From Nocardioides sp. (GTDB lineage: Bacteria > Actinomycetota > Actinomycetes > Propionibacteriales > Nocardioidaceae), in assembly GCA_030698375.1 (NCBI GenBank), contig JAUYLL010000151.1, positions 1-42,041 on the forward strand: a DNA stretch of 42,041 bases, read 5' to 3'. Below, one piece after another: positions 8,921 through 15,883 of this stretch. Each line of letters opens with the position of its first letter. Within the stretch, counting starts at the first letter, position 1. The position numbers were made by a program, and so were the translations under genes. The notes below the pieces were generated by a model. That model saw only the letters and a program-made list of their open reading frames with translations, made no database searches and was not told the DNA's origin.

Positions 8921-10389
8921 GGGAGGTCCTCGCAGTCGCCGGCCTGTGGCGCGACGGTGGGACTCGGTTCCGGGGTGGGGCTCGGCTCGGCGGTGCGGGT
9001 CCGCGTTCCGGCGGTCGGGGAGCCGTCGGGCTCCTGGGGGCTGGCCGTGGCGTCCTCCTGCACGGCCCGCTCGCACTCGGTCGCGAGGTCGTCGAGACGG
9101 CTCACGATCGCTCGGGCGTCGGTGAGGCTGTTGGCCTCGATGCCCTCGCGGACCTGGCGGGCGCGGTACTCGGGCAGGGAGGCGAGACGGATGCCGGTGG
9201 GCTCGTGCACCGAGGAGAGGTCCACGCCCGGGAGCTCCGCGGTGATGCCGCGGTAGATCGACACCTGCTCGCCGTCGGCGGCGACGAAGTACTGCTCCTG
9301 GCTCCAGTCGTAGGCGATCTTGAGGGCCCCGGCGAGCAGCGCGAGGAGCACGACGACCAGGGCGAGCCGCTTCAGCCAGGTCAGCCGGCGGGGAGGACGC
9401 GGGGCGTAGCGCAGCTCCTCGGGGTCGACCTCCTCGTCCTCGTCGTGGCCGGGCTCGGCGTCGTCGCCGCGGGCGAGGAAGGGCAGCCCGCGGCCGGTGG
9501 ACTCCGAGCCGGGGACGGGCTCGAGCTCGCCGGTGTCGCCCGCGCGGTGGCCGCGGAACAGGCCGCGTGGGCCGGGCTTGCGGGGCTGCTCGGCGGCAGC
9601 ACCGACGAGCATCGCGCCGGTGGTCGCGGCCGCGTCGGTCTCGGGGTCGACCGCCGCGGCGGCGGCCGGGTCGATGACGTCGGCGACGACCGCGGTCACG
9701 TTGTCGGAGCTGCCGGCGTCGAGGGCGGCGCGGACGAGCTCGACGGCGGAGTAGTCGACGGTGCCGGTGCCGAGGATGTCGGCCAGGCGGGCGTCGTCGA
9801 GCGACCCGGAGCAGCCGTCCGAGCAGAGCATCACCCGGTCGCCGCTCTGGAGCTCGACGTAGAAGAGGTCCGGGTCGGTTTCGTGGACGGCGTCGACCGC
9901 GCGCAGGATGAGGTTGCGGTGCGGGTGGGTGCGGGACTCCTCCTCGGTGATCCGACCCTCGTCGACCAGGCTCTGCACGAAGGTGTGGTCCTTGGTGAGC
10001 TGGGAGATCTCACCATCGCGGAATAGGTAGGCGCGGCTGTCACCGAGGTGGCCGATGGCCAGGCGGGCACCGTCGAAGAGAGCCGCGGTGACGGTGGTGC
10101 TCGTGCCCTCGAGCTCGGGGTCCTCCTCGACGAGCTCGGCGATCCGGTCGTGGGCGCGGTGGAAGGCGCCGGCCATCGCCTCGAGCATGTCGCCACCGAC
10201 CGGGGCCTCGAGCCGCCGCATCGCCTGCACGGCGGTGCTGCTGGCGAGGTCACCGCGGACCGCGCCGCCGACACCGTCGGCGACGACGAGGACGTGTTCA
10301 CTGGCCAGGCCGGCGTCCTGGTTGTCCTTGCGGACGCGGCCGACGTCGGACAGGGCGGCATAGCGGAGGGTCAGGGCCACGCCGGTCAC
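8917..10389 (-). CDS. pstP: PP2C-family Ser/Thr protein phosphatase PstP
   Basis: Metal-dependent phosphatase of 490 residues that reverses PknA and PknB phosphorylation. The PP2C catalytic domain fills about residues 8-240: metal ligands in VRKDNQD and ADGVGG, the GHLGDSRAYLF strand, DHTFVQSLVDEG, and a C-terminal SSDNVTAVV motif (GSSDNVT). A linker rich in charged residues follows, then a membrane helix near 340-362 (RLALVVVLLALLAGALKIAYDW) and an extracytoplasmic region with a Thr/Pro-rich tail ending GDCEDLP. The start is GTG at 10389, overlapping the fhaB stop as GTGA. Confidence 0.95.
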   Translation of the reverse strand: MTGVALTLRYAALSDVGRVRKDNQDAGLASEHVLVVADGVGGAVRGDLASSTAVQAMRRLEAPVGGDMLEAMAGAFHRAHDRIAELVEEDPELEGTSTTVTAALFDGARLAIGHLGDSRAYLFRDGEISQLTKDHTFVQSLVDEGRITEEESRTHPHRNLILRAVDAVHETDPDLFYVELQSGDRVMLCSDGCSGSLDDARLADILGTGTVDYSAVELVRAALDAGSSDNVTAVVADVIDPAAAAAVDPETDAAATTGAMLVGAAAEQPRKPGPRGLFRGHRAGDTGELEPVPGSESTGRGLPFLARGDDAEPGHDEDEEVDPEELRYAPRPPRRLTWLKRLALVVVLLALLAGALKIAYDWSQEQYFVAADGEQVSIYRGITAELPGVDLSSVHEPTGIRLASLPEYRARQVREGIEANSLTDARAIVSRLDDLATECERAVQEDATASPQEPDGSPTAGTRTRTAEPSPTPEPSPTVAPQAGDCEDLP

Positions 10390-10865
10390 TTCCTCAGCTC
10401 GAGGATGGTTTTCCCGATCCGGATCTGGCTCCCGAGCTGCAGCGTCGTGGGCTGGCTCAGGCGCTGGCTGCCGAGGTAGGTGCCGTTGGTGGAGCCGAGG
10501 TCCTCGACGAACCAGGTGTCGCCGGAGGCTGCGATGCGGGCGTGGCGGGTGGAGACGTAGTCGTCGTCGAGGCGCAGGGCCGCGTCGTTGCCGCGGCCGA
10601 TGAGGAGCGGGGCGTCGTCGAGGGAGGCGCTGTCACCCGAGTTGGCCCCCTCGGTGATGTAGACGTGCGTGGGGGCGCCGCGCCGGCGTACCGGCTTGGG
10701 GCGGCTCTTGGCCGCCTCCTTCTGGGCCCGGCGCTCGCTGCGGCTGCCGGAGTCGACGCGGGCGCCGAACATGTCGGAGCGGATGACCGAGATGGCCGAG
10801 AGGACGAAGATCCAGAGGAGCGCGAGGTAGGCGAACCGGATCAGCATCAGGGTCAGCTCAGACAT
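10386..10865 (-). CDS. fhaB: FHA domain membrane protein FhaB (FipA)
   Basis: A 159-residue protein with an N-terminal membrane helix (about 6-27), a basic linker and a C-terminal FHA domain from about residue 68. The phosphothreonine-binding motifs are seen: IGRG, the STRHARI strand and loop, and LGSTNGTYL. FHA domains read phosphothreonine placed by PknA or PknB. In Mycobacterium, FhaB (FipA) links the divisome to kinase signalling. ATG at 10865 lies inside the 3' end of fhaA, an 8-base overlap that implies coupled translation. Confidence 0.95.
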   Translation of the reverse strand: MSELTLMLIRFAYLALLWIFVLSAISVIRSDMFGARVDSGSRSERRAQKEAAKSRPKPVRRRGAPTHVYITEGANSGDSASLDDAPLLIGRGNDAALRLDDDYVSTRHARIAASGDTWFVEDLGSTNGTYLGSQRLSQPTTLQLGSQIRIGKTILELRK

Positions 10866-11610
10866 GCGACCGCCTTTCGTCGGGTCCGCCGCTGCTCCCG
10901 CGGACGGTGCGCACGACCATCGTGGTGTTGCCTGCCTTCACGTGCGTGCCGTCGGAGAGCCGGGCGCGTTTGACCCGTTCGCCGTCGACCAGCAGCCCGT
11001 TGGTCGAGCCGAGGTCGATGGCCGTCAGGTGCGGCAGCTCGCCCTCGGCGTCGGCCTCGACGCGGATCTCGACGTGGCGTCGCGAGATCCCGGGGTCGTC
11101 GACGCGCAGGTCGGCCTCGCTGCCGCGGCCGATCACCAGGCCGGGCGGCTCCAGCGGGTGACGCACCCCGTTGATCTCGAGCACCGCCCCGTTCTTGCGG
11201 CCGGCGGCGCCGGCGCCGGGTCGTGACGATGGGGTCACCGAGGACAGCGCCTGGCTGCGCACCCGAAACCGTCCGGTGGTGAGGTCCTCGGACGTCTCGA
11301 AGGTGATCTGGACCGGCCCGGTGAAGACGTAGGACTGCTGGCTGGCGTGGTCGCGCAGCATCTCGGTGAGCTCGGAGGAGAGCGTCGAGCCGTACGGCGA
11401 GAGCCGGTCGGAGTCGGCCGGGGACAGCTCGACGTGGAACTGGTTGGGCACCAGCCGACGGTCGCGCGAGAGGATCTGCGCGGAGTTCTCGAGCTCGCGC
11501 TGGAGCGCAGAGGAGATCTCCACCGGCTCCACCGCGGAGCGGAAGGTGCGGGCGAAGGCCGTCGAGATGATCTGCTCGAGGCGATTCTCGAAGTCCTGGA
11601 GCTTGCCCAT
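10858..11610 (-). CDS. fhaA: FHA domain protein FhaA with DUF3662 domain
   Basis: A 250-residue cytoplasmic protein. The N-terminal DUF3662 domain (about 1-120, starting MGKLQDFENRLEQI) is followed by a linker and a C-terminal FHA domain with VIGRGSEADLRVDD, ISRRHVEI and LGSTNGLLVDG. In Mycobacterium, FhaA binds the phosphorylated pseudokinase MviN and regulates late peptidoglycan precursor steps. This version has a short linker compared with the mycobacterial protein. ATG at 11610 follows the strong SD GGAAGGAGG. First gene of the operon; its promoter must lie in 11611-11784, which also serves the divergent tRNA gene, but I cannot place convincing -10 and -35 elements. Confidence 0.95.
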   Translation of the reverse strand: MGKLQDFENRLEQIISTAFARTFRSAVEPVEISSALQRELENSAQILSRDRRLVPNQFHVELSPADSDRLSPYGSTLSSELTEMLRDHASQQSYVFTGPVQITFETSEDLTTGRFRVRSQALSSVTPSSRPGAGAAGRKNGAVLEINGVRHPLEPPGLVIGRGSEADLRVDDPGISRRHVEIRVEADAEGELPHLTAIDLGSTNGLLVDGERVKRARLSDGTHVKAGNTTMVVRTVRGSSGGPDERRSHV

Positions 11611-11784
11611 CGTTCCTCCTTCCGTCGTCGTGCCGCGATGGTGCGTGGGCAGCGTCGTTCCGCCGGGTGTCTACCCAGATGGGCCTGCATCGTATCGGCC
11701 GCTCTCGGAACCGCTGCGTCGGCGGGCGGCGCGGCCCGCGATTTCACCGCACTCGGCGGGTGGGATAGCCTGATCCCGCTTCTG

Positions 11785-11868
11785 GCGCGAGTGGCGGAAT
11801 AGGCAGACGCGCACGGTTCAGGTCCGTGTGTCCGAAAGGACGTGGGGGTTCAACTCCCCCCTCGCGCA
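11785..11868 (+). tRNA. tRNA-Leu (anticodon CAG)
   Basis: A class II tRNA with acceptor stem GCGCGAG paired to CTCGCGC (11861-11867), discriminator A at 11868, anticodon stem CACGG/CCGTG with loop TTCAGGT (anticodon CAG at 11819-11821), a long variable arm and a T arm GGGGGTTCAACTCCCCC. CCA is not encoded: CAG follows the discriminator. The 3' 57 bp are the left attachment repeat of an integrated element; the same repeat at 15741 is followed so that A-CCA would be read. So the pre-integration gene encoded CCA. tRNA-Leu beside fhaA is also the mycobacterial arrangement. Confidence 0.97.
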
Positions 11869-11869
11869 C
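11813..11869 (+). repeat. attL: 57-bp core repeat, 3' part of tRNA-Leu
   Basis: Identical over all 57 positions to 15741-15797. It runs from the anticodon stem through discriminator A plus one base. Identity stops at the base after A-C: left continues AG, right continues CA. Confidence 0.95.
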
Positions 11870-11886
11870 AGTGAATGAGTAGGTCG

Positions 11887-11903
11887 GTGACCTGCGGAAA
11901 CGC
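11887..11903 (+). repeat. Left copy of the 17-bp subterminal direct repeat
   Basis: GTGACCTGCGGAAACGC occurs here, 17 nt inside attL, and again at 15680-15696, 44 nt inside attR, in the same orientation. Placement just inside both ends fits an arm-type integrase or excisionase binding site (inference). Confidence 0.6.
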
Positions 11904-11904
11904 A

Positions 11905-11936
11905 GAGGCCCGGCTCCCGCAAGGGGGCCGGGCCTC
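11905..11936 (+). terminator. Element-borne hairpin terminator downstream of tRNA-Leu
   Basis: Arms 11905-11918 and 11923-11936 pair over 14 bp (one G-T) around a GCAA tetraloop. No long T-tract follows. It would end tRNA transcription now that the original terminator (15802-15836) lies 3.9 kb away. Confidence 0.7.
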
Positions 11937-11955
11937 CGTCATGTCCGGGGCCGAT

Positions 11956-12002
11956 TGCCACATGGGTGCCACATTCCGGCCCCGCTGGCCGCATAGCGGG
12001 GC
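11956..12002. promoter_or_regulatory. Direct repeats and an 8-bp inverted repeat upstream of the zinc-ribbon gene
   Basis: TGCCACAT occurs at 11956-11963 and 11967-11974, exactly 11 bp apart (one helical turn). GCCCCGCT (11979-11986) and AGCGGGGC (11995-12002) form a perfect inverted repeat whose right arm overlaps the only purine-rich RBS candidate, 3 nt before the ATG at 12006. In RNA the hairpin could mask the RBS; in DNA it could be an operator. Confidence 0.45.
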
Positions 12003-12005
12003 AAG

Positions 12006-12779
12006 ATGCCGATCGTGGCTGACATTCAGATGTGCTCCACTCCGAGGTGCGACCGACCGGCGGCGTTCACCACCCGGAGCCGCCCGGCCTGGTGTGAGCC
12101 GTGCATGGTCGAGACGCTGGCGATGGGTGGTCTCTCGCCGGTCGCCCCCTTCCCCGGCAAGACGACGCTCTACTGGCGAACCCGGTGCACGAGGTGTGCC
12201 GTGGTCGCGGACTACCGACTGGAGTACGTCCTCGACAAGAACGCTTCCGCCGAGCCGACGTGCCGGGTGTGTTACTGGATCGCGTGGGCCGGTAGCGATG
12301 CCCGGTCCGAGGTAGTTCCGGACGGCCACATCCGCACCCTCGCGGACGAGAGCGACTACGACGTAGCGGCCCTGGTGCTCCCCCGGACGCGACTCAACCA
12401 ACCGGTCGTCCTGCGGTGTCGCACCTGCGACAAACTGAAGGTCTCCCGTGTCCTCGATATCCACTGGGGGTGCGAGTGCTCCCGTGCCAAGCGGCGGGCG
12501 GAGGAGAAAGCGGCCCGACTCGCGAAGAAGCACGCCCGGCGAGGCTACGTCGAGCCGCCGCCGACTAGCGGGGTGGCCAAGTCGTTCGCAACCTCTGGCC
12601 TTCCCGCCGTTGGGTGGTGGGATCACGACCGGAATCCGGAGCCGTTGTTCGCCGCCGTGTTCCCGGCCGCCAAGAAAGTCGTGTCGTGGGTCGGACCCAG
12701 TTGCGGACACCGTTTCGACCGTCCGGTCGCCGCTATGGCGACCGAAGCCGTCTGCCCGACCTGCGGAGCGTCGGGCTAG
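12006..12779 (+). CDS. Multi-zinc-ribbon protein of unknown function (element cargo)
   Basis: A 257-residue soluble protein with four Cys pair groups spaced along its length: CSTPRC with WCEPC, RCTRC with CRVC, RCRTC with CECS, and CGHRF with CPTC near the C-terminus. A highly basic Lys/Arg/Ala helix lies around residues 157-180. The last unit, WWDHDRNPEP leading to KKVVSWVGPSCGHRF and VCPTCG, resembles treble-clef zinc-finger repeats (zf-tcix, DUF4379) often found near mobile DNA. The protein probably binds nucleic acid; no catalytic motif is visible. ATG 12006 has only a weak RBS inside a hairpin; GTG 12015 is an alternative. The stop shares the palindrome CTAG with the stop of the opposing exonuclease gene. 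Confidence 0.75.
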   Translation: MPIVADIQMCSTPRCDRPAAFTTRSRPAWCEPCMVETLAMGGLSPVAPFPGKTTLYWRTRCTRCAVVADYRLEYVLDKNASAEPTCRVCYWIAWAGSDARSEVVPDGHIRTLADESDYDVAALVLPRTRLNQPVVLRCRTCDKLKVSRVLDIHWGCECSRAKRRAEEKAARLAKKHARRGYVEPPPTSGVAKSFATSGLPAVGWWDHDRNPEPLFAAVFPAAKKVVSWVGPSCGHRFDRPVAAMATEAVCPTCGASG

Positions 12780-13738
12780 TCGGTCGCTTCCAGGAGCGCG
12801 GTGACATCAGCCAGGGACTTCCCGTCGAGACACCGGAGGAAGTCGTCCTCCGTCATCACCTCAATCGCCTGCCCGGAATCCTGCAACGCGAAGGCCCTAC
12901 GTGCCTTGGAAGAGAGGTTCTCCCCAGGTCGTAGGTAGGCGGGATTGAGGTCACCGACCACAAGCACGTTGGTCCGCTGCGTCGTGTTCTTCTCCGGCAG
13001 GGCGCCGACCCGGGCGCACTCGTTCCAGGCGTCCTGTCGCACCATCGCCCACAGCTTCCCCGTGAACACGACCACGCGGCCGTAGAGGTACCCGTCCGAA
13101 TCCGCGTCGGGGTTGACCTCCGGGTCCGCGAGCCCCGTGCTCCCACTCACGGCGACCGAGCCCTTGTAGATGCCGCGCTCCATGCGACCGACATAGACAC
13201 GGTGTGCCGCCGCCAGTTCATCAATCGTGGTCGCGCCCTCCTGGGCGGCAAGGCGGGCGACGACTTCCGTAACGGCCCGGGCGTCATCGAGGGGGTCGTG
13301 GTGGCTCCCCATGCTGTGGCCGAGGGCCTCCGTCACGAACGGAAGCCGGTAGGAGGGAAGTGCTAACGCACGGCGGGCGACGACGAGAGTGCACAGGAAC
13401 CTCATCTCCGGCCACTCGATGTTGTCCACCCCGCAGGCGTAGCGGATGACGCCGATGTCGAACCCCGCGTTGTGAGCGACCACAACGTCGTCGCCGATGA
13501 ACTCGACTATCGCCGGGAGAACGTCCCTCCATCGCGGCGCGTCCTCGACCATCTCGGCCGTGATCCCGTGCACCCACACGTTGAATCGGTCGAACCAGTC
13601 GGCACCTTCGGGGGGCCGCATGAGCCAACGGCGCTCGTCCACGATTGTGCCGCCCCGGACGCGGACGAGGCCGACCGCGCACGGCGAACCCCGGTAGGAG
13701 TTGGCTGTCTCGAAGTCGATCGCGCAGTAGTCGAGCAT
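12776..13738 (-). CDS. DnaQ-like 3'-5' exonuclease fused to a BRCT domain
   Basis: A 320-residue protein. Residues 1-165 form a DEDDh exonuclease: DFE (Asp8, Glu10), VAHNAGFD (Asp94) and HHDPLDDA (His147, Asp151 or Asp152), as in the epsilon subunit of DNA polymerase III. Residues from about 215 to 310 resemble a BRCT domain: VVFTGKL, a GA turn, NVLVVGDLNP, LSSKARRA and MTEDDF. Bacterial BRCT domains occur in NAD-dependent ligases and some exonucleases and bind nicked or phosphorylated ends. ATG at 13738 is chosen because it leads straight into the first catalytic strand. It starts 2 nt after the stop of the gene at 13741-14340, so the two are co-transcribed. As cargo it could act in DNA repair or defence (inference). 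Confidence 0.88.
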   Translation of the reverse strand: MLDYCAIDFETANSYRGSPCAVGLVRVRGGTIVDERRWLMRPPEGADWFDRFNVWVHGITAEMVEDAPRWRDVLPAIVEFIGDDVVVAHNAGFDIGVIRYACGVDNIEWPEMRFLCTLVVARRALALPSYRLPFVTEALGHSMGSHHDPLDDARAVTEVVARLAAQEGATTIDELAAAHRVYVGRMERGIYKGSVAVSGSTGLADPEVNPDADSDGYLYGRVVVFTGKLWAMVRQDAWNECARVGALPEKNTTQRTNVLVVGDLNPAYLRPGENLSSKARRAFALQDSGQAIEVMTEDDFLRCLDGKSLADVTALLEATD

Positions 13739-13740
13739 GG

Positions 13741-14340
13741 TCACACCAGGGCCTGCTCGTGGAGTCGGCCGGCGAACTCGGCGGGGAACGGCTCCAGTGC
13801 GGGCGAGTTCATCGCGTCCGGCATCATCCACGGGGTCTCGCCCGTCCGGGGGTGAGTGGTCCGACGCCGCCGCTCCTCATCGGTCTGGAGCCAGCGGGTC
13901 CACGCCCGACCTGCGTAGTTCGCCGTGGCGAGCGCACGGGCCGGGGGAGTGTTGGCCTCGGGCCGGAAGTCGGCTGGGGTGGGAGGCATGGGAAACACCG
14001 GCTCCACAAGGTTCTTCGATCGAGTGCGCCGCTTGTAGTCGGCGATCGCGTCGAGAATGGCCGCCTGCGTGCGGTCGGTCTCCGCGACGAGGTCCTCGAT
14101 GTCGGCCACCGTGAGCGGGTCCCCCTCGATGGGGAGGTCAGGTAGGTCCGTCCCATCGGTCACCAGCACAACGGAGGCGCGGGTGAGCGATCGCACCTTC
14201 CGTACCGCGTCCGGGTCGTCCGCCGCGTCGATGACGACCGCGTTCACGTGCGTGGTCTTGCTCGGATCGGCGCGACTGGTCACCCACACGGCGATCTGGT
14301 CGCTATCCGGCTGGCGATCAATGGTGACGATCCCGCGCAT
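13741..14340 (-). CDS. Hypothetical protein, operon partner of the exonuclease-BRCT gene
   Basis: A 199-residue protein I do not recognise. The N-terminal third looks like an alpha/beta fold with alternating strands (RGIVTID, IAVWVTS, VNAVVIDAA, SVVLVTDG), followed by a helical segment rich in acidic residues (VADIEDLVAETDRTQAAILDAIADYKRR) and a Pro-rich C-terminal part with WTRWLQTDEERRRRT. No membrane segment and no Cys cluster. ATG at 14340 follows AAGGGGGA; 53 bp separate it from the divergent integrase start, so a shared promoter region is likely. Spacing to the exonuclease gene suggests a functional pair. Confidence 0.7.
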   Translation of the reverse strand: MRGIVTIDRQPDSDQIAVWVTSRADPSKTTHVNAVVIDAADDPDAVRKVRSLTRASVVLVTDGTDLPDLPIEGDPLTVADIEDLVAETDRTQAAILDAIADYKRRTRSKNLVEPVFPMPPTPADFRPEANTPPARALATANYAGRAWTRWLQTDEERRRRTTHPRTGETPWMMPDAMNSPALEPFPAEFAGRLHEQALV

Positions 14341-14393
14341 CGGTCCCCCTTGGACTGTCGGCGGCCCTGGTCTGAAGAGCACCTCCGACGGTA

Positions 14394-15597
14394 GTGAATC
14401 GCTCCGACACTGTGGTCGGAACGGAGAATCCGGCTGGGCGCGTGCCGGTGTGTCCGCCGCCCGTCGACCTTGACCGGCGCGGCCGGATCACACCGGACGC
14501 GAGGAACACGCTCACGGTCACCGACGCGATCGACCGGTGGCTGACCGAGAAGGAAGCCGAAGGACTCCGTGCTACCTCCCTCCACAACCTCACCGTGAGC
14601 CTGCGGGTCCACGTCGGCCCCCGCACCCTCGGCCGGATGCGGGCGATCGACGTGCGCGCAGGGCACATCGTGGCGCTCTACCGGGACCTCCGCGACCACG
14701 GCCTGGCGGTCGGCCATGGCAAGGCGGGCCGGTGTCGGACCTCGGGCGTGACGTGTCGGAACTTCCCCGCATGGGCGCCCGACCGACACCGGGGCCTCTC
14801 GGGCAAGAGCCGCCTTCACGTCCACGGCGCGCTCCGTGGCCTCTTCGCATGGCTCATCGAGGAGGGCGTGATCGTGGTCAACCCGTGCGAAGAGCGTCGG
14901 GTCCGGAAGAACCTCCCCGAGCGGGTCAAGGACGACTACCAGGTGACCCAGGACGATTACTGGAGCAGCGCGGCGGCCCGGGCCTTCATCGACACGTGCA
15001 GGAGCGCCCACGACCCCCCTCACGGCACTCTGGGAGGTCGCCCTCGCGACCGGTCTCCGCAGGGCCGAACTCGCTGGGCTCATGTGGCGCTACGTCGACC
15101 TGGACGCAGGGGTCATCCGTGTCCGGCGGTCCACGACGGCGGTGCGCGGGCGGGCCGTGACGACCGAGGGGAAGGGCAAGGCGGCGGGCAAGACACACGC
15201 GGCCCACCGTGACGTGCCCATCGGACCCTCGACCGTGGCACTCCTCCGGGCGCACAAGATCGCGCAGGCCCCGGGGGCGACCCACGTGTTCACCGAGATC
15301 GACGGCGAGGCGGTGCACCCCGACCGGATCAGCAAGAGGTTCACGGCCGCCGCCAAGCGGGCGGGGCTCCACAAGACCGGCCTGGGGGTCCACTCCCTCG
15401 GCCACTACGCGATCACCTCATGGCTACGGAGCGGCGTACCGGTCGCCACGGTCGCCAAGATCGCGGGCCACGAGGACATCTCCATCACGCTCCGGCTCTA
15501 CGCGCATGTCGTCCGCGAGGACGACAGTCTCATCGCCGCCGCGATGGAAGCGTCCCTCTACGGCCCGGCACCGGTGGCGGCCGGTGGCGCGGTGTGA
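14394..15597 (+). pseudogene. Tyrosine recombinase/integrase, frameshifted and lacking a catalytic arginine
   Basis: The N-terminal SAM-like core-binding region (TVTDAIDRWLTEKE to ALRGLFAWLIEEGVIVVNPCEERR) reads in the frame of GTG 14394. The catalytic domain continues in another frame: ALWEVALATGLRRAELAGL (first Arg), then HSLGHYAITSW, GHEDISI and LRLYAHV (Tyr nucleophile). The switch falls in a run of six Cs at 15014-15019; with five Cs the frame is continuous through DPLTALWEVA. Independently, the HxxR box reads HSLG, a CGC-to-GGC type change that removes the second catalytic Arg. Two lesions argue for real decay rather than one sequencing error. It points towards attR, the usual position for a tRNA-integrating element. 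Confidence 0.85.
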
Positions 15598-15715
15598 CAC
15601 AGGCCTGACACAAGTGACACGTAATCGGAGAGAAGCGGTGAGGTCCGGAGAGGCCCGCACGCGACGGCCAAATGGCCCCGTGACCTGCGGAAACGCGATC
15701 GGAGAGGATCGGAGG
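15595..15715 (+). repeat. Cluster of short repeats between integrase and attR
   Basis: TGACAC occurs at 15595, 15606 and 15615; CGGAGAG occurs at 15626, 15646 and 15700, with a related CGGAGG at 15710; the 17-bp subterminal repeat lies at 15680-15696. The 143 bp between the integrase stop and attR hold no gene. Clustered short repeats next to att are typical of integrase and excisionase arm sites (inference). Confidence 0.5.
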
Positions 15716-15740
15716 TGATCCGACGAAATGGGAACCGTGG

Positions 15741-15797
15741 ACGGTTCAGGTCCGTGTGTCCGAAAGGACGTGGGGGTTCAACTCCCCCCTCGCGCAC
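15741..15797 (+). repeat. attR: 57-bp core repeat, orphan tRNA-Leu 3' fragment
   Basis: Perfect copy of 11813-11869 without a tRNA 5' half. It is followed by the bases that complete an encoded CCA in the ancestral tRNA gene. Confidence 0.95.
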
Positions 15798-15801
15798 CAG
15801 C

Positions 15802-15836
15802 AACGGAGCCCCAGGTCATCGACCTGGGGCTCCGTT
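15802..15836 (+). terminator. Ancestral tRNA-Leu terminator, now orphaned
   Basis: A perfect 16-bp stem (15802-15817 with 15821-15836) around a 3-nt loop lies 4 nt after attR. It must have followed the tRNA gene before the element inserted. Little U-richness follows (CGTTCTC). Confidence 0.8.
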
Positions 15837-15883
15837 CGTTCTCGGGCCGGGGCACACCGCCACGACGGTCGGGACCCAGTGAC

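Larger units (their letters stand above)
11813..15797 (+). mobile_element. Small integrative element in tRNA-Leu(CAG), probably immobile
   Basis: A tyrosine-integrase element bounded by perfect 57-bp direct repeats (attL 11813-11869, attR 15741-15797), the left one being the 3' part of an intact tRNA-Leu. One unit is about 3.9 kb. It holds a zinc-ribbon protein gene (plus), a minus-strand pair (unknown protein and exonuclease-BRCT), and a plus-strand integrase reading towards attR. There is no replication, conjugation or capsid gene, so it resembles a satellite or a cargo island. Base composition looks slightly less GC-extreme than its flanks. The integrase is frameshifted and lacks a catalytic Arg, so movement would need help in trans. 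Confidence 0.9.

Noticed and set aside
13739..13831. Extension of the exonuclease upstream of ATG 13738
   Set aside because: Arg/Pro-rich sequence overlapping the 3' end of the partner gene; the catalytic strand starts at ATG 13738.
15728..15883. Possible N-terminal extension of the MFS transporter through attR
   Set aside because: It translates the tRNA-Leu 3' fragment and the terminator hairpin; transporter homology begins only after ATG 15884.
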